Origin: Drosophila persimilis | Taxonomy: Eukaryota; Arthropoda; Insecta; Diptera; Drosophilidae | NCBI RefSeq assembly: GCF_003286085.1 | Contig: NW_020825289.1 | Span: forward strand, 18,378,001-18,442,000 | Length of the DNA stretch: 64,000 nucleotides | Direction: 5' to 3' | Shown here: positions 24,148 to 35,823 of the stretch, piece after piece | Position numbering within the stretch: the first letter of the stretch is position 1 | Layout of the letters: each line of letters opens with the position of its first letter | Translations under genes and position numbers: made by a program | The notes under the pieces: model-generated | Told to the model about the DNA's origin: nothing | The model's database searches: none | The model's input: the letters and a program-made list of their open reading frames with translations, nothing else

Positions 24148-26858
24148 TCAGTAGACGAAGCGATTCACATTCATGCCCAGGTCGTTGCCACCACAGCCGC
24201 CTGAGGGCGGTGGGGCACGATCATCCTCATCGTCGCCGTCATAGTCGTTGCGCGTAAGGAATCCATGCCCGTTGGTTCCGTTGCTGCCCTGGAAGCGCTG
24301 TGAGCGCACTTCCTCGCTGTACGCCCGATTGTCCTTCTTCACATAGTCGCGCAGTGGGCTCGGCAGCTCCTCCAGAGTGAGCGGTGGGACTTGGGGCACC
24401 GACACCATCTCGGACTCGTGCGAGCGGCCGCACATCTTGTAGAAGAGTATGTAGGGGGTGTTGGGCGAGGTGAGGTTGTGCAATTCCTCGGACTGCGAAG
24501 AGGTCACAATGCTGTCGTTGAACTTGTACCAGTTCCTGGACTGGTCAGCGGCGAAGGTGAAGTAATGGCCGGAGTCCATGTGGTAGCCCGAATGTACCAC
24601 GCCTGCGTACATCTCATAGTAAACTGCTGACTGCTCCTGCAGTGAATCGGTTGAGCATATCTTAACCACGAGCTGTGGAGGGCAAAGCAAGTTAGTGTAC
24701 AGTTCTGCAGTCTCGTGGCAATTCCGCATGCCCATGCGTGTACTTACACTCTCATCGTGAAACACCTTGTGCATTAGCTTGGTGCGAAAATGGTACTTCT
24801 GATCGTACTTGAACTGCTTGAGAGTCAGGACGAGATTGCGTGGCGCCTCTGTCACCCCGATACGGCGATCGGCATCGCAGAGCTTCTCGCAGCGGGGACA
24901 GAAGTACTGATTCTCCCCGTCCAGCTTCTCCGGCGAGCAGTAGTACTCGATCAGGTCCTGCACCGAATAATTGGTGGCACTGCAGTCGTCCTTGTCGTCC
25001 GGAAACGATAGCTGCAGCTCACGGAAGCTGTCCTCGTTGTGGCTCTCCCAGCTGCAGTCCGAACAATTGTACGTCGTCGACAGTTTGCCGGTGAACGTCT
25101 TGTCAATGGTTGATTTTGGCTTCTTTGGCTGCTGTTGCTGTGAGCTATTTGTGCCTTTGGTGGGTGTCGAAGTGGGCTTGTGACTGGCACTGGTGCTGCT
25201 GCCGGCGATCTCGCGGTCATGGCTGTTGTAGGGTATGACTCCGCTGGACAGAATCTCATCGTTTAGCTCGCCCGGGGCATCGACGTCATTGCCATGCAGA
25301 CTGTGGCTTCCAACTTTGTTGATCTCCTGTTCGTGCAGCAGGTCGAGCAAATAGCCTAGGAACTCGGAGCTGTCCTGCTGCAGACCCTGTGTGAAGCCCG
25401 GCGGCCTTGCGGCGTTCAACACGCGCGTTGGTGTCAGCTCACACCGCATCGAGTGGTGCATAAGGGCAATCTGTTGCTGCACCTTCAGCAGCAGCAAAGA
25501 ATCGCTCTGGACCAGCAGTATCTGGCGGCTGAAACTGAGAGGGAAACAGAGGATCAACAGAATCCCAGGGAACATGGATTTCTAGATGAACGATGAACTT
25601 ACTCGCTGGTCATGGCCAGGGCCTGGAGTACGCTGTTCATGTAGCACGTGTTGCCGAGATTCACCAGTCCCACCCTTGCATTGCGTCGTCCCGCGGGCAT
25701 GGCGTTCTCCTGCATGGCCCGGGCCATAGCCCCGCAGTTTGGCGACGGCTCATACATCTGCATGGCAATCCTCACGGATGCATAGAGATCGCTGTTTTCG
25801 TTGAAACGCAGCATCAGGGCACTGGTTAGATCGACCAGCTGCTGCATGCACTGGCGAGTCTCCGCTCCGAATTCGTCCGTGCTGTTGGACTGCTGCTTCA
25901 GAAAGTTCAGCACCTGGGGTACACGTGGCAATATCTACAGGAGAGGGTATGATAAAAGGAATTGTTTATCCGTGATCCGTGATCCATGATCCATGAGGAG
26001 GGTGCATGACATTACCTTGCGGAATATTTCGGGTGTCTGATTGATGGTCGACAGCATGTGGAACACTATCGGAGCCGCCTTGGGGCGCATGGCGGGTAGT
26101 ATTAGCGCTTTGAAGAGCTTTTCGATGGCGTCCAGGGAAATGTCGTCGAGGAGCACATGCTTGCCCTGATTGCGAAGGCCTGTCAACAGGGCCATGACCC
26201 ACATATTGAGGTTCGGGCAGAAGTTGCACACACAGATCCATTCGCACAGCAGGACCACCGTCTTGCGTATGCTCGAGTCGTGGACATTCGTGTCCAGCAG
26301 CGATTGCACAGCCTCACTGATGAGCGGAGTACTGAACAGCTGAAAGACAACGGCCACCGCATAGGAGGGGCCCGCCTCGCCGGACTTTGTGATCAGTTCG
26401 TAGACGACGCGAAGGAAGAACATGAGGTAGTTCTTCTCACTTGCACTGGCAAGGATGTTGCCCAAATTCACCGCCTCCTCCTTGAAGCGCAGGAGATCGT
26501 CGCTCTTACTGCCCGGCTTCATGCGCCCCAGCTTGATGATAATCCGCTCGTATACGTTCAGCATATGCCCCCTGTCCGACTGATCGAGGCTCTGCAGAGT
26601 GCTGAGCAGCGCCTGTATGTCTCTCTTCGTGACTGTGTTCAGTTGGCCGGCATCCTCGCTTGTCTCGCTGGGGCTGGTGCCATTCGTGTCCATGCTCTCG
26701 GCGCCGGCGGCGCCGCCACCATCGTCGGAGATCTTTATGTTGTTGGCTGCTGGTTGCTTACCATTGGCTGGCATGGCGCCGTTTGAGGCACCGCCGGAGG
26801 CAGAGTTGACCCCATCGGTGGCTTCGTTGGGCTCGCTGTTGTTCTGCTTGACAGCCAT
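24148..26858 (-). CDS. DUBAI: USP35/USP38-type ubiquitin carboxyl-terminal hydrolase
   Basis: Coding exons in transcript order: 26858-26016, 25934-25603, 25534-24748 and 24672-24148, joining in frame to 828 residues. The ATG at 26858 (MAVKQNNSEPNEA) is the only Met at the head of the frame. The first ~110 residues are low complexity. A helical, ARM/HEAT-like region follows (about 115-370). The USP catalytic domain has the Cys box GLVNLGNTCYMNSVLQAL (nucleophile about C378), the GLQQDSSEFLGYLL box, a Zn-ribbon-like pair of CxxC motifs (CSDC, CPRC) and the His box GYHMDSGHYFTF (about H690), followed by WYKFND (about D707). The family removes ubiquitin; the fly member is, from memory, CG8830/DUBAI, reported to restrain apoptosis. 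The symbol is from memory; the enzyme class is certain from sequence. The last intron is in frame and stop-free. Confidence 0.92.
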
Positions 26859-28311
26859 GGCCGCGGCTGTGAACAGGAACCTCGTTTGGGCTTTTGTCCA
26901 GATGGATACCCGATTCGAATGCCTGGAGCAACTTCTCAGCCCCCAGCGGGCGTTGGTCTTCGACTTCTGCTTTTCGCGGGTGCTGCGGCTGTTTCGAGGC
27001 CGTCGACACTCTGCGCGACGTCTGCGCCGCGTGTCCTTGAACCTCTCGGCGTTACGTGTCGTTGTTACTGAGTGACCTTTCAACCACAACAAGCACTCAT
27101 CGAGTCGCCAAGAGTCCAATCCGCAGGTCCGAGCGGAGGAGCAACGCCTTAGGCGGACAGAAATGTCGTCTCTGCGGTTTGGGGGCTGGAAAACTTCAAC
27201 GTCGCACGAATTGCCACTGTCACTGCTGATCGACGGCGCTTGCCACAGACCGTGATGCACAAGAAATTTTGTAGACCGTGCAACATCCGAGTGAAGTGCC
27301 TGATAGACGCACTCGCTTCGCCTCGCTATTTTCTTTGCGGCCCGTTTTTGTTCCCGAATCTTGTTTCCTTTATATTGGATTGTAAGACGTTAGTTTAACG
27401 GCACACAAGTTTATGACGCTATTTTCTCCCGATTTAACTACAATTTGGATTATTTTCTTTGTGACTTCGATAGTTTCACCCGTCTGATACTCAGAAATAC
27501 CGTATGTCGATGACAAATCGAACTTAGCCCACTCAGCCCACCTATTTAGACAGTTCAACGACATGAGGTAAATGTTAAGGTAAATAGTACTGATTGTGAA
27601 TTCTTCTTATAGATCCATGCCATCTTTCTTCAGAATTAAAAAGAAAAACACGTCATCTGTCACCTGAGCTACGCTACAATTATTTAATTTTCATTATTTT
27701 CGGTGGAATATAAAAATACCCCCTTGGCCTTTAATGGGTTAATCGTTCTCCTTCAAGGATTGGAAACCATATTCCTCGATTTTGATATTCCGTCGAATAT
27801 TCCCAGCTATATAGCACATTTAGCCATGCCCACATAATTTTATACGATTGATGAATCAATTTTCAACTTGACTAGCCTACTCTAAATACTTGCTTTTATT
27901 GGATTTCTATATACCGTTGAAAATAAAGTTTAATAGATTGGTGAAATTTTTACCTATTTGCATCTGGTCTCGAAACGCGTTATTATATTTTTGATGTGTC
28001 AGCGGGCGCGACGCACCAGGGCTGCACTAGCTATCGATTGGCACCTCACAAGAAATTAAATGTAAACAAATTTTTCTGTTGTGAGCTGGCAAATGGAATA
28101 TTTTTTCTCTTGTTTTTCTAAAACGAATCAAATAGAATCTCCAAGAAAAGTGGTGACAAGTGTAAGTGAATTTGATAATTCGATCGTGTTTCGGCTTGAA
28201 CGTGTGATTGCCAGCAACACAGGCGTCGCCTTGTGACTGTCAAGCTCGAGCTGTATTTGCTTTAAATTTCTTCGGAGTTTCTAAATTTGGTACGGAGAAT
28301 CACTCGCCAAA
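26859..28311. other. Divergent promoter region of DUBAI and Tmem18
   Basis: It holds the DUBAI leader (to about 27300), a repeat copy (27690-27960) and the Tmem18 leader. A DRE-like TATCGATT lies at 28032-28039, about 280 bp before the Tmem18 ATG. A minus-strand 64-codon ORF (27370-27564, MSLNCLNRWAEWAKF) is unrecognised and probably chance. Confidence 0.55.
27700..27960. repeat. Dispersed repeat, truncated copy between DUBAI and Tmem18
   Basis: Shares CATATTCC, GATATTCCGTCGAATATTCC, CAGCTATATAG, TTTAGCCATGCCCACATAAT, GATGAATCAATTTTC and TTGCTTTTATTGGATTTCTA with the 20-23 kb and 63 kb copies. It ends at TTTAATAGATTGGTGAAAT. The motif 1 end is missing. Confidence 0.8.
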
Positions 28312-28992
28312 ATGCACCCAGGACAAATTGAAGTTAGCGAAATCACCGGGTATTGGAACTTCCTGTTGAGCGTGAGTAAGATTTTCTGGTGGCTCTACTT
28401 TCGCATACAACTTGCCGACTCTTTTGGTGGAATATTTTTGTTTCAGATCGATTGGAGGGATCCGTGGCTTATTGGATTGATTTTGCTGCACCTGCTCACC
28501 ACCACTACGGCCCTAATCAGCAGGAGCCACAACAATATTCAAGTTGTTCTTTTCCTGTTACTTTGTACGTTGAGATTTCCATTTAATTTCCCTGTGCGAT
28601 GTACACGTCGCGTCACCCGATTCCCGCACAATCTTCTGCAACTTAACTTCTGTTTCGTTTTCCAGTGTCGGCGGTCTATTTCAGCGAAAGCATCAATGAG
28701 TATGCGGCACGGAACTGGAGCTCCTTCTCCAGACAGCAGTACTTTGACAGCAATGGCCTGTTTATATCGACAGTGTTCTCCATTCCCATTTTGCTGAATT
28801 GCATGCTGATAATTGTGAGTGCAGAGAATTACTAGAAAGCCACGAAATGTCTTCTATAGAGTATATTTTTAGGGCACATGGCTATATAATTCCACACAAT
28901 TGATGGTCGTTCTGAAGACGGCCCAAATCAAGGAGCGCGTGCGCCAGCAGCACAGGAACCCACCGGATGCGCAACGCCTCAAGGCGGAATAG
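28312..28992 (+). CDS. Tmem18: Transmembrane protein 18 homologue
   Basis: Exons 28312-28371, 28447-28564, 28666-28814 and 28873-28992 join to 148 residues. The N-terminal [19 protein letters not shown] matches the conserved W-rich start of TMEM18. Hydrophobic segments lie at about 27-45, 50-67 and 95-120. The C-terminus is charged and helical ([16 protein letters not shown]), the part that in vertebrate TMEM18 holds the nuclear-membrane localisation and DNA-binding-like basic tail. The protein resides in the inner nuclear membrane in vertebrates; function in flies is not established to my knowledge. From memory the D. melanogaster gene is CG30051. It faces away from DUBAI, with which it shares the upstream region. 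Confidence 0.88.
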
Positions 28993-29759
28993 CATTTAAC
29001 AGAATTGTCATACACAATTTGAAAGAGCTGTGAAAACCAAATACATTTTAAGTTTATTTTTCGCCCGCTCATTTTTGTGAATGTCGATTACCAGTCGATT
29101 GTGGCTCATTTTTTGTTCACCAGGTGGCGCTTGGCATCATTAGAAGCGGCGGAAGCAACAGTGGCGTCCAGCGGAATTAGGACAGCTTCAAAGGGGATGC
29201 CTTAAAATGGAACCACATTTGTGCGGACCGGCATCAATATCCGAGTCGATTGAGCCATGTCCGTCTCTCTCCCTCACACATTCATTGTCATGCATTATGT
29301 TGGACCCCTTGCGGAGTGGAGCCATACTGACTGATTATCGTTATCTATACGCTTAGCTTATGCCTCACTGCACTTCGACAAACTATAATCCTCTGACTGT
29401 ACAAATTATTATTTAATTTCATTTTCCAAATTTTATGGCCCCACTCCGAAAGGGAAATGAGAAATAATTTTCCACAGCGCACCTTTCAGAAGGCAGTCAA
29501 GTGTCACTAATATTTCCCAAATTCTGTCATACACCCCCGCCTGTAACTCTCTTTTCGATTATAAATGGGACGTCACTGATCTCTGCTAGCCTTGCGGTGT
29601 CGCACGATAGATTCTATTGTATTTACTACTGATCTTAATGAAATTTGAATACATTTTTAGCGGGGAAAGATGCAACACTCAAAGCTTGTTTAGCATTCAG
29701 CTGTGATGGAAATTTTATAATTTTCCAAAACAACAATTTAAATCAGACTTAATTTGATT
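28993..29759. other. Intergenic stretch downstream of Tmem18
   Basis: Contains the Tmem18 3' UTR (an AAATAC-type variant signal near 29040; no canonical AATAAA seen) and then the DUF1091 gene's downstream DNA. Nothing else is recognised. Confidence 0.5.
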
Positions 29760-30354
29760 TTAGTCGTCCACATTAATGTCCAAGTAACTGTGAACTGTGC
29801 CTCTCCACACACCCTCGGTGATGAATTTGATGATGAACATGTAGCTCCCTTTGGGAAGGGGAACTTTGGAGAACATTTGATCATCCAAAACAAAGTCTTT
29901 CAGAATAACATCGTGCTGCAAAGAGCCAGAGAAAAAGGAGAGTCAAACATGAGGATAATTCAATCGGAGCACTCACATTGATGGGGCAAGTGTGATTCAC
30001 ATTGATGAAGGGCAACATGGCCCCGTAGAAGTAGTAGAAGACATGAAGGGGATTCGGGTGCTTCATGTAGTGGCAAAAGTTCAAGGTAACGTTAAACAGG
30101 AACGGATGGTAGCCGGTGAGTTTCCTCCAGACGCTGAAGTTGACTGACGCCTTCCGAATTGGTAGTTTAAGGAATTTCATGTGGACATTAGCTCCGATAA
30201 TGCCACGCCGCAGCTCCGTCAGGCGACACACAGGAATCACCACATACGACGGATCCAGTGTTTCGCAAGTAATGTTTTTATGTTCAGTCCGGATGTCTCC
30301 GAAAGTCGCCATTATGGCACATGCCAGGAACACCGATATCACTGAGAACTTCAT
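29760..30354 (-). CDS. Secreted DUF1091-family protein
   Basis: Two exons, 30354-29977 and 29915-29760, join in frame across a 61-nt intron to 177 residues. A signal peptide is evident (MKFSVISVFLACAIMATFGD). The body has the family pattern: NITCETLDPSYV, a central region of beta-type LxNxTxxxCHYM (FNVTLNFCHYM), NHTCPINHDV, then LPKGSYMFIIKF near the C-terminus. DUF1091 proteins are a large, fast-evolving insect family of small secreted proteins with an ML-like (lipid-binding) look; their roles are largely unknown and many are sex- or tissue-restricted. Paralogy prevents naming an exact orthologue. The intron position before HDVI is typical of the family as far as I recall. Confidence 0.85.
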
Positions 30355-30499
30355 GGGTGAAGTTTTATTACCAAAATGAATTTTTTTCGATCGCAGGGAG
30401 AAATTTGTTTATGCACAGTAAAATCATTAGCTACGAATTTGATCGTTGAACTGTCACTAACTGCCTTTCGATCAGATATTACTGACTTGAACTAATATC

Positions 30500-30930
30500 C
30501 ACGTAGTTTCGCAGCTACACACGTAATTCCCGACAAAGAGAGAGAGAGAGAGACAGAAAATGAGGGCATGGACGGCGTTGTGTAGCAACCGAAAGTTGAT
30601 TTATGTATTCTGTCTCTATTAATAATCATATCTGATCCAGATTCGTCAATTTGCGTTTTTAGTTTTTTTATTATCTTAAAAATATTTGATTCCTCAAATT
30701 TTCGTCCTTTGTTTGGGCGGAAGAGGGCGGCGCGAAATTTTGAAATACACTGTAATAGTGAAATTTCAAGGAGTCTGATACAAAATTTGGTTGCTCTAAC
30801 TCTTATAGGACATACACACATGGCTATATCGACTCGGCTATTTATGCTGATCAAAAATATATATACTTTATGGGGTCGGAAACGCTTCCTACTGGGAGGT
30901 ATAAGTGTCCATGATGTCGTCATCTGAAGG
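30500..30930 (-). mobile_element. Fragment of a common Drosophila interspersed repeat
   Basis: The block GGCTATATCGACTCGGCTAT, TATACTTTATGGGGTCGGAA and ACGCTTCCT (about 30822-30900) is a word set I know from repetitive DNA in many Drosophila genomes. GGTTGCTCTAACTCTTATAG and GATCCAGATTCGTCAA on the left are complements of segments at 40095-40250. No coding capacity. A GA run sits at about 30536-30552. Confidence 0.6.
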
Positions 30931-31415
30931 AAACTGTGTTTAAAAACCTCATTGTAGACCTCAATATAACTCTTGCAAGAGGACGGTGCCTATATTTGCA
31001 TTCGAATTATGAAGAAATTCTACTTTTGGAAGTTCGAGTTAAGTAAATTTTAACGTAATTGCTTCCTAAACGCTGTTGCCCCCCGTTTAAGTTTGAAATA
31101 TAGAAAATTCAAGTTACAGAAAAGAGAAAAATCAACTGTACTCCTATTCTCATTTTTATTACAGCGTATAAAAGGAATATTTTTGTTGACGTTCTTTGTT
31201 TGTGTATTGAAATACTCTCCACAAAAATTATGAATCTTCAAGAACTTTAGCGCAGTTCAGGGGAAATATATCGTGGTTTTTATTTGTAAGTAAAGAGGAC
31301 GAATAGGATGGATATACAAGAAGAATTCACAAACAGGATTCTTTTGCGCAGTTTTACTCCAGTTGTTCATATGTTTAAATAGAGCGCGGTTAAAAGAGCT
31401 AAGTTTGTTTTTTCA

Positions 31416-31458
31416 TCGGTATATTTATGGTATTTCTAAGGGCTAGCCGGGCACACTG
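31416..31458 (+). promoter_or_regulatory. Promoter-like motif 6 / near-motif 1 cluster
   Basis: CGGTATATTTATGGTATTTC is followed by CGGGCACACTG at 31448-31458, which differs by one base from motif 1. The order and spacing resemble the 32300-32391 cluster. Function is uncertain. Confidence 0.35.
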
Positions 31459-31704
31459 TTACTCTCTCCTGCAACGAAAAAATGAGTTGTAATTTTGAAT
31501 GGGCTATAAAAAACGGGTACGGATAACAGTCAAAAACAGCCAAGACAAATTGCAATTGAACCTCACCTCATGTTTAGGACATATTAAGCAAATTGGGTGG
31601 ATTTTACCTTGCACTCGTTGCATTTTCCGGTCTGTTTTTCCTTACCATCTTCTTCCAACCATTAATACCTCTTATATCCCACATTATAACCAGTAACGAG
31701 TAAC

Positions 31705-31783
31705 GTGTGTCAGAATTGTTGTTGTCTTTACGACGTCGACGTCGCTGCGCTGCGCCAAAACCAAAAATCCAAGAGAGCGAGCG
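31705..31783. repeat. Direct repeat copy 1 of the Dyb leader segment
   Basis: Matches 32392-32469 with about five differences, including the 17-base word GACGTCGACGTCGCTGC and the end AAAAATCCAAGAGAGCGAGC. It abuts the left end of the repeat element at 31784. Confidence 0.9.
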
Positions 31784-32391
31784 TCAGGGTGACCATTTAC
31801 GGTCAAACAATTTCATTAATCTATTAAATTTAATTTTTTAAGGTATATTTAGGAAAAAAAGACATAGAAACTTCTATACGTAGGTTTTTTGAATTTTCGC
31901 TATATCAAATCGTGCTTTCGTGCATCATTCATTCCAATGGATTGCATTTAAATTCTTGTCGTTCATTCACTTTGAAACAATTTCTATTTGGCGCGCACCA
32001 CTCGACTCTTTTTGCTCTCTTCAAACGTTGCTCTCTCGCGGTTGTGTTTCGAAACAACAATAACAAGTTTGGTTCAATTTCTTACATTTTTTGTTGACGT
32101 TTTTTGTTCAATGTTTTAGACACCATCCAAAAAAATAAAGGGAGTATTTAAAATTAGCCAATATTATAGACAAAAAAATTATTGATTCATTTATCAGCTA
32201 ATACTAGTCCTAGCTAATAATATTAAACCGAATATCAAAAACAAGAAATATGTATGATGGAAAAGAATAATTCACAAATTTTGTTAACTCGTTAATTTAT
32301 TTGCGGTATATTTTGAAAATGAGACGGTATATTTTGGTATATTTCAAACTGTCAGACGGTATATTTTATTAATGGGTCCGCGGTCACACTG
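31784..32391 (-). mobile_element. Dispersed repeat, inverted copy with motif-1-like ends
   Basis: Relative to the Pdk and dgt5 copies this one is reverse-complemented. Shared blocks are ATTTGGCGCGCACCACTCGA (about 31988), TTGATTCATTTATCAGC, AGCTAATAATATT...CGAATATCAAAAAC and the motif 6 array. The left end is CAGGGTGACCA and the right end is its near-complement CGGTCACACTG. Both ends are bordered by copies of the same ~78-bp segment. No ORF. Confidence 0.7.
32300..32391 (+). promoter_or_regulatory. Dyb: Dyb housekeeping promoter: motif 6 array plus exact motif 1
   Basis: GCGGTATATTTT, GACGGTATATTTT (twice) and TTGGTATATTTC precede CGGTCACACTG (32381-32391), a perfect motif 1. This predicts a start just downstream, in the segment 32392-32470. 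Confidence 0.6.
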
Positions 32392-32915
32392 GTGTGTCAG
32401 AATTTGTTGTTGTTTTTGCGACGTCGACGTCGCTGCGCTGCCAAAACCAAAAATCCAAGAGAGCGAGCGGTGGTGCAGCGCGATGTTTTTAAGCAAAACT
32501 TGGTAAACAAATTCGTTGATAAGATATATTCGCTGGCCGACGTCAATTCTCGTGCGAAAGTTTATCTGCCTCTCCCTCCTTTCTTATCTCATCCGAAAGT
32601 GTATATGTGTTCCAGCGCGGATTAAAACTCGGCTCTGCTCCCCCGCTCTCCCGCGTACGTGCGTGTTCGTGTGTGTGTGTAAAAAGAAGTTTATTGGCTT
32701 AACATATTTTTACAAAGGGCCAAAGGGCGCAGCCTCTCTGACAAGTGAAGTTTTTGCAGACTGAACAGCAGGTGAAAATTAATTCCCAACAAAATAAGAG
32801 AGCGAGGGAAGAACAGTTAGTTACAAGAAGTGAAGAAGAAGCAGCTCAGCAGCAACTCCATCGACGACGCGCGGGGCAAAAAGTGACGCATAAGAAACGT
32901 TGCTAATTACAAAAG
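32392..32915 (+). other. Dyb: Inferred Dyb 5' non-coding exon, including direct repeat copy 2
   Basis: Begins at the motif 1 cluster. The first 78 bases (32392-32469) are direct repeat copy 2. A donor AAAAG|GTAAAC ends it at 32915. Splicing to the acceptor at 43160-43161 would place the Dyb ATG eleven bases into the next exon. No other plus-strand gene lies between, but the link is inferred and transcript data are absent. Short ORFs within it would act as upstream ORFs. Confidence 0.45.
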
Positions 32916-35823
32916 GTAAACAACAAAAAACAGAAGACACAACAATAGTAATGGCACACCCCCGCGGTCTTCATGTAGCGCAAATTGCTCAATTTTCATT
33001 CCTCCTACGACGCAGGCTGCGTAGTAGAGTTTTCCCGTTATTGTGTGCGACGCAGCGAAAATGTTCATTCATAAAAAACAGTCCACCCCTCACACGCCCC
33101 CCCTCCCCCTTGTCTGTGCAGTTGCTTTTGTCTGGAAATAGTTCAGAAATATTTGTACCGAATAAATTATCATGCCACGCCCCGGAGCCTCCGCCTGCCT
33201 TCCCATCGTTTCCATTTCGTTATTCAATTGGGTTTATCGTGGCATGGGAAGCTCAATTGAGCTTTAACTTATTTTTGCGAAATTTTCATTAGGCACGAAA
33301 GATTTTCAAAGGCGATTAGATCAGATATTGGCCCCGTTGCCATATGGCAGACTGTCGGTCTGGTGATTAATTAGGCGAGAAAGATATCATCGCTTTGGGG
33401 GTCGAACCTGGAAATACCCTTGCAGATATAATGGCTTACAGGGCGAATAGAAACCATGGAAAACCAGGTATAATTATTTAATGGTTCGGCTTTGATTTAA
33501 ATGTAAAAATAAACGGGTATTATGCGACAGAATTGTCCTTATTGTTTTTCAGCCAAAGTAAGGGCTGTGCAGCACTTTTATAACTCCTACCATATTCTAT
33601 CGTACCTCCACTAAGAAATGTAATATGGTTTTCTGTATCCACTGCTGCTTGATCACTAAAAGTGCTGAGTTCTCGTAGGTACGAGAAGGTTCTCTGCGTT
33701 TCAAACTTATGAGAAATACCGTAGGACCCCCCGAAAAGAGTATGATAAATAATTCGATTTCGTCATAAAGTTGTGGATGAAATGTCATTTTAAATTGGGG
33801 CTGGCCCCCCCATCGTCCGATAGGGCACCCATCGGGACATTCCAGCGCTTATCGGCTGCAGAGCGCATTTCCTCACCGTGAGCTACAATATCCATTCGTC
33901 ACTATTGAAAAGGAAAACAATCGTATCGAATTTATGGGCAAGATGTCGCCAAAATGCAAAAGTCAAGCAAAATAAATATACAAAAAAAAAACAAAACAAT
34001 CAAAATAACTCGGTGACATCATTTTGACTAATCGCCAATTTTAGCATTTGAAAAACGGCGGCTGCTGCTCAGCACCCATCTCCACTGGCCAGAAAGAGAC
34101 AGTCTCGGCGGGTGGAGAGGTGAGAGGCAACGAGAGCGGGGCCCTCGGCTCACACGAAGAGCAGGTGCTAAGCCGAAGGCGCCGACGAAATGTAGAATCA
34201 AGCCCAGCCGACACGAGCCGAGCGTTGGAATTCCAACACCTACACCCAGAAGCGTACGTTGTACATCTATAAACAAGCAATAAATAGATCGTTTGAGGGT
34301 GTGCGTGTCACTTGATAGTAGAAAATTTCACTTTCACAAAATTGCATAGATTATTTCAGTATCGGAATTCGCATCAAATGAAACGTAGGCACTATTTATA
34401 TCAATTACAATAAATCAAAAGTGGAATTAGTATGGAATTAATGATTGTACGCGGTAAATGGGTAAACAAACAAACAAAATGTGGCTATACATACATACAT
34501 ATGAACGATGGTTACCCACAGCTATTCGATGTTAGTCTTCTATTGTTTGTTACTTAATTGATTCCGTTCTCTGATTACAAATTGTTTTCTTGATAGCATC
34601 CTTTGACCTTCCGTTGAATTCAATTAGCTTGAACATATTTGGGGGGATGGCGGAGGCGTAGGCGGGGGCGGGCGCCCAATGCATTGCTCCAGTTTGATCT
34701 AGCTCGTTGATACGCTCCCAAACACACGGATGGGATAGCCTAGTTTCTTTTGGTTAATTTTGAGAGCGACGAGCAGTGCTCCAGATTCCCAGATACTATT
34801 TCTGAGTGAGTGCGGCACACGTTGGCGGTTGCTTGAGTTCGGTGTTGGTTTGGTGGAAATGTTGTGAAAAGCTAAATGAGGCGTGACATGAAAAAATAAA
34901 GCACACATACACAACATAGAGCGAGAGTGAGAGAGCAAACCACCCACAACAAGACAACAACAATGGGAAAAGAAAGAGAACAAAGGGAACCGACACCGAA
35001 ACAAGAGGGCCACGCCACGGAGTAATTTCGGCCTAGAAACATTGCTCTGCTCTGCCACAACTTGTCCCCAAAACCAAAGAAGCACATGAAACACAAAGAA
35101 AGTCAAGGCTCCGGGAGTCGCAGCAGTTGATACCCTTGCCGGGTCTTTCGTTCAGTCTTGTTCCTGCTGCAAACATCTGATGAAAATTGGAATACCGCCG
35201 TGGAAGAGTATACGAGTTGAAAGTGCAACCTCCACCGCGACCACGAGAGCGTGAAGAAAGGAAAAGTGGGAGTGCAAGGGGATTTATGAGAGGGGCCATC
35301 AGAGAGTGAGAGGATGGAATAGACAATTAACCCTTTTTTTGTCTGCTGTTTTGTCTTGCTTTGAAGTCGTTCAAGTCGTGCAATGGGAGGATGGGGCAAA
35401 CGGGGGGGCAACAGGGTCACAGAACTGGCGCCTGTCCACTCTGTGTGCTTTAATTAGTTTATAAAACAAGAGACCGAGCTAAATGCAATAAAAATTAATC
35501 GTTTATGCCCGTAATCGCATTTACTCTGCCCTCCTTCGCCCTCCCGCACTGTTCCGAGGCCATATCCAAGAGCCATTCATGTATGGCGAGAGGGATTTCC
35601 ATTACAGGCGCTGGCTAAACGAGATTGCAGGCAAGTGGAGCGTGAAGCCTCCCCGCCTGAAGCAGGCCCCGGATGGATCAGGAGGATGGTTATTTTTAGA
35701 CAGAACCGAGTACACCTTTCCCGGAATCCACACCAACACTCGTTTCACAAACATTTTCAGATTACATTTTCACAAGAGTCCCAATTTGCACACACAGTAA
35801 AGTCCAAACTCCTTATAGATCCG

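Noticed and set aside
26886-27260. N-terminal extension of DUBAI upstream of the Met at 26858
   Set aside because: The frame is open but has no ATG, only GTG, and the sequence looks like a leader.
34041-34280. Overlapping ORFs on both strands in a GC-rich patch
   Set aside because: No start with good context, no domain and low complexity; may be regulatory DNA of Dyb.
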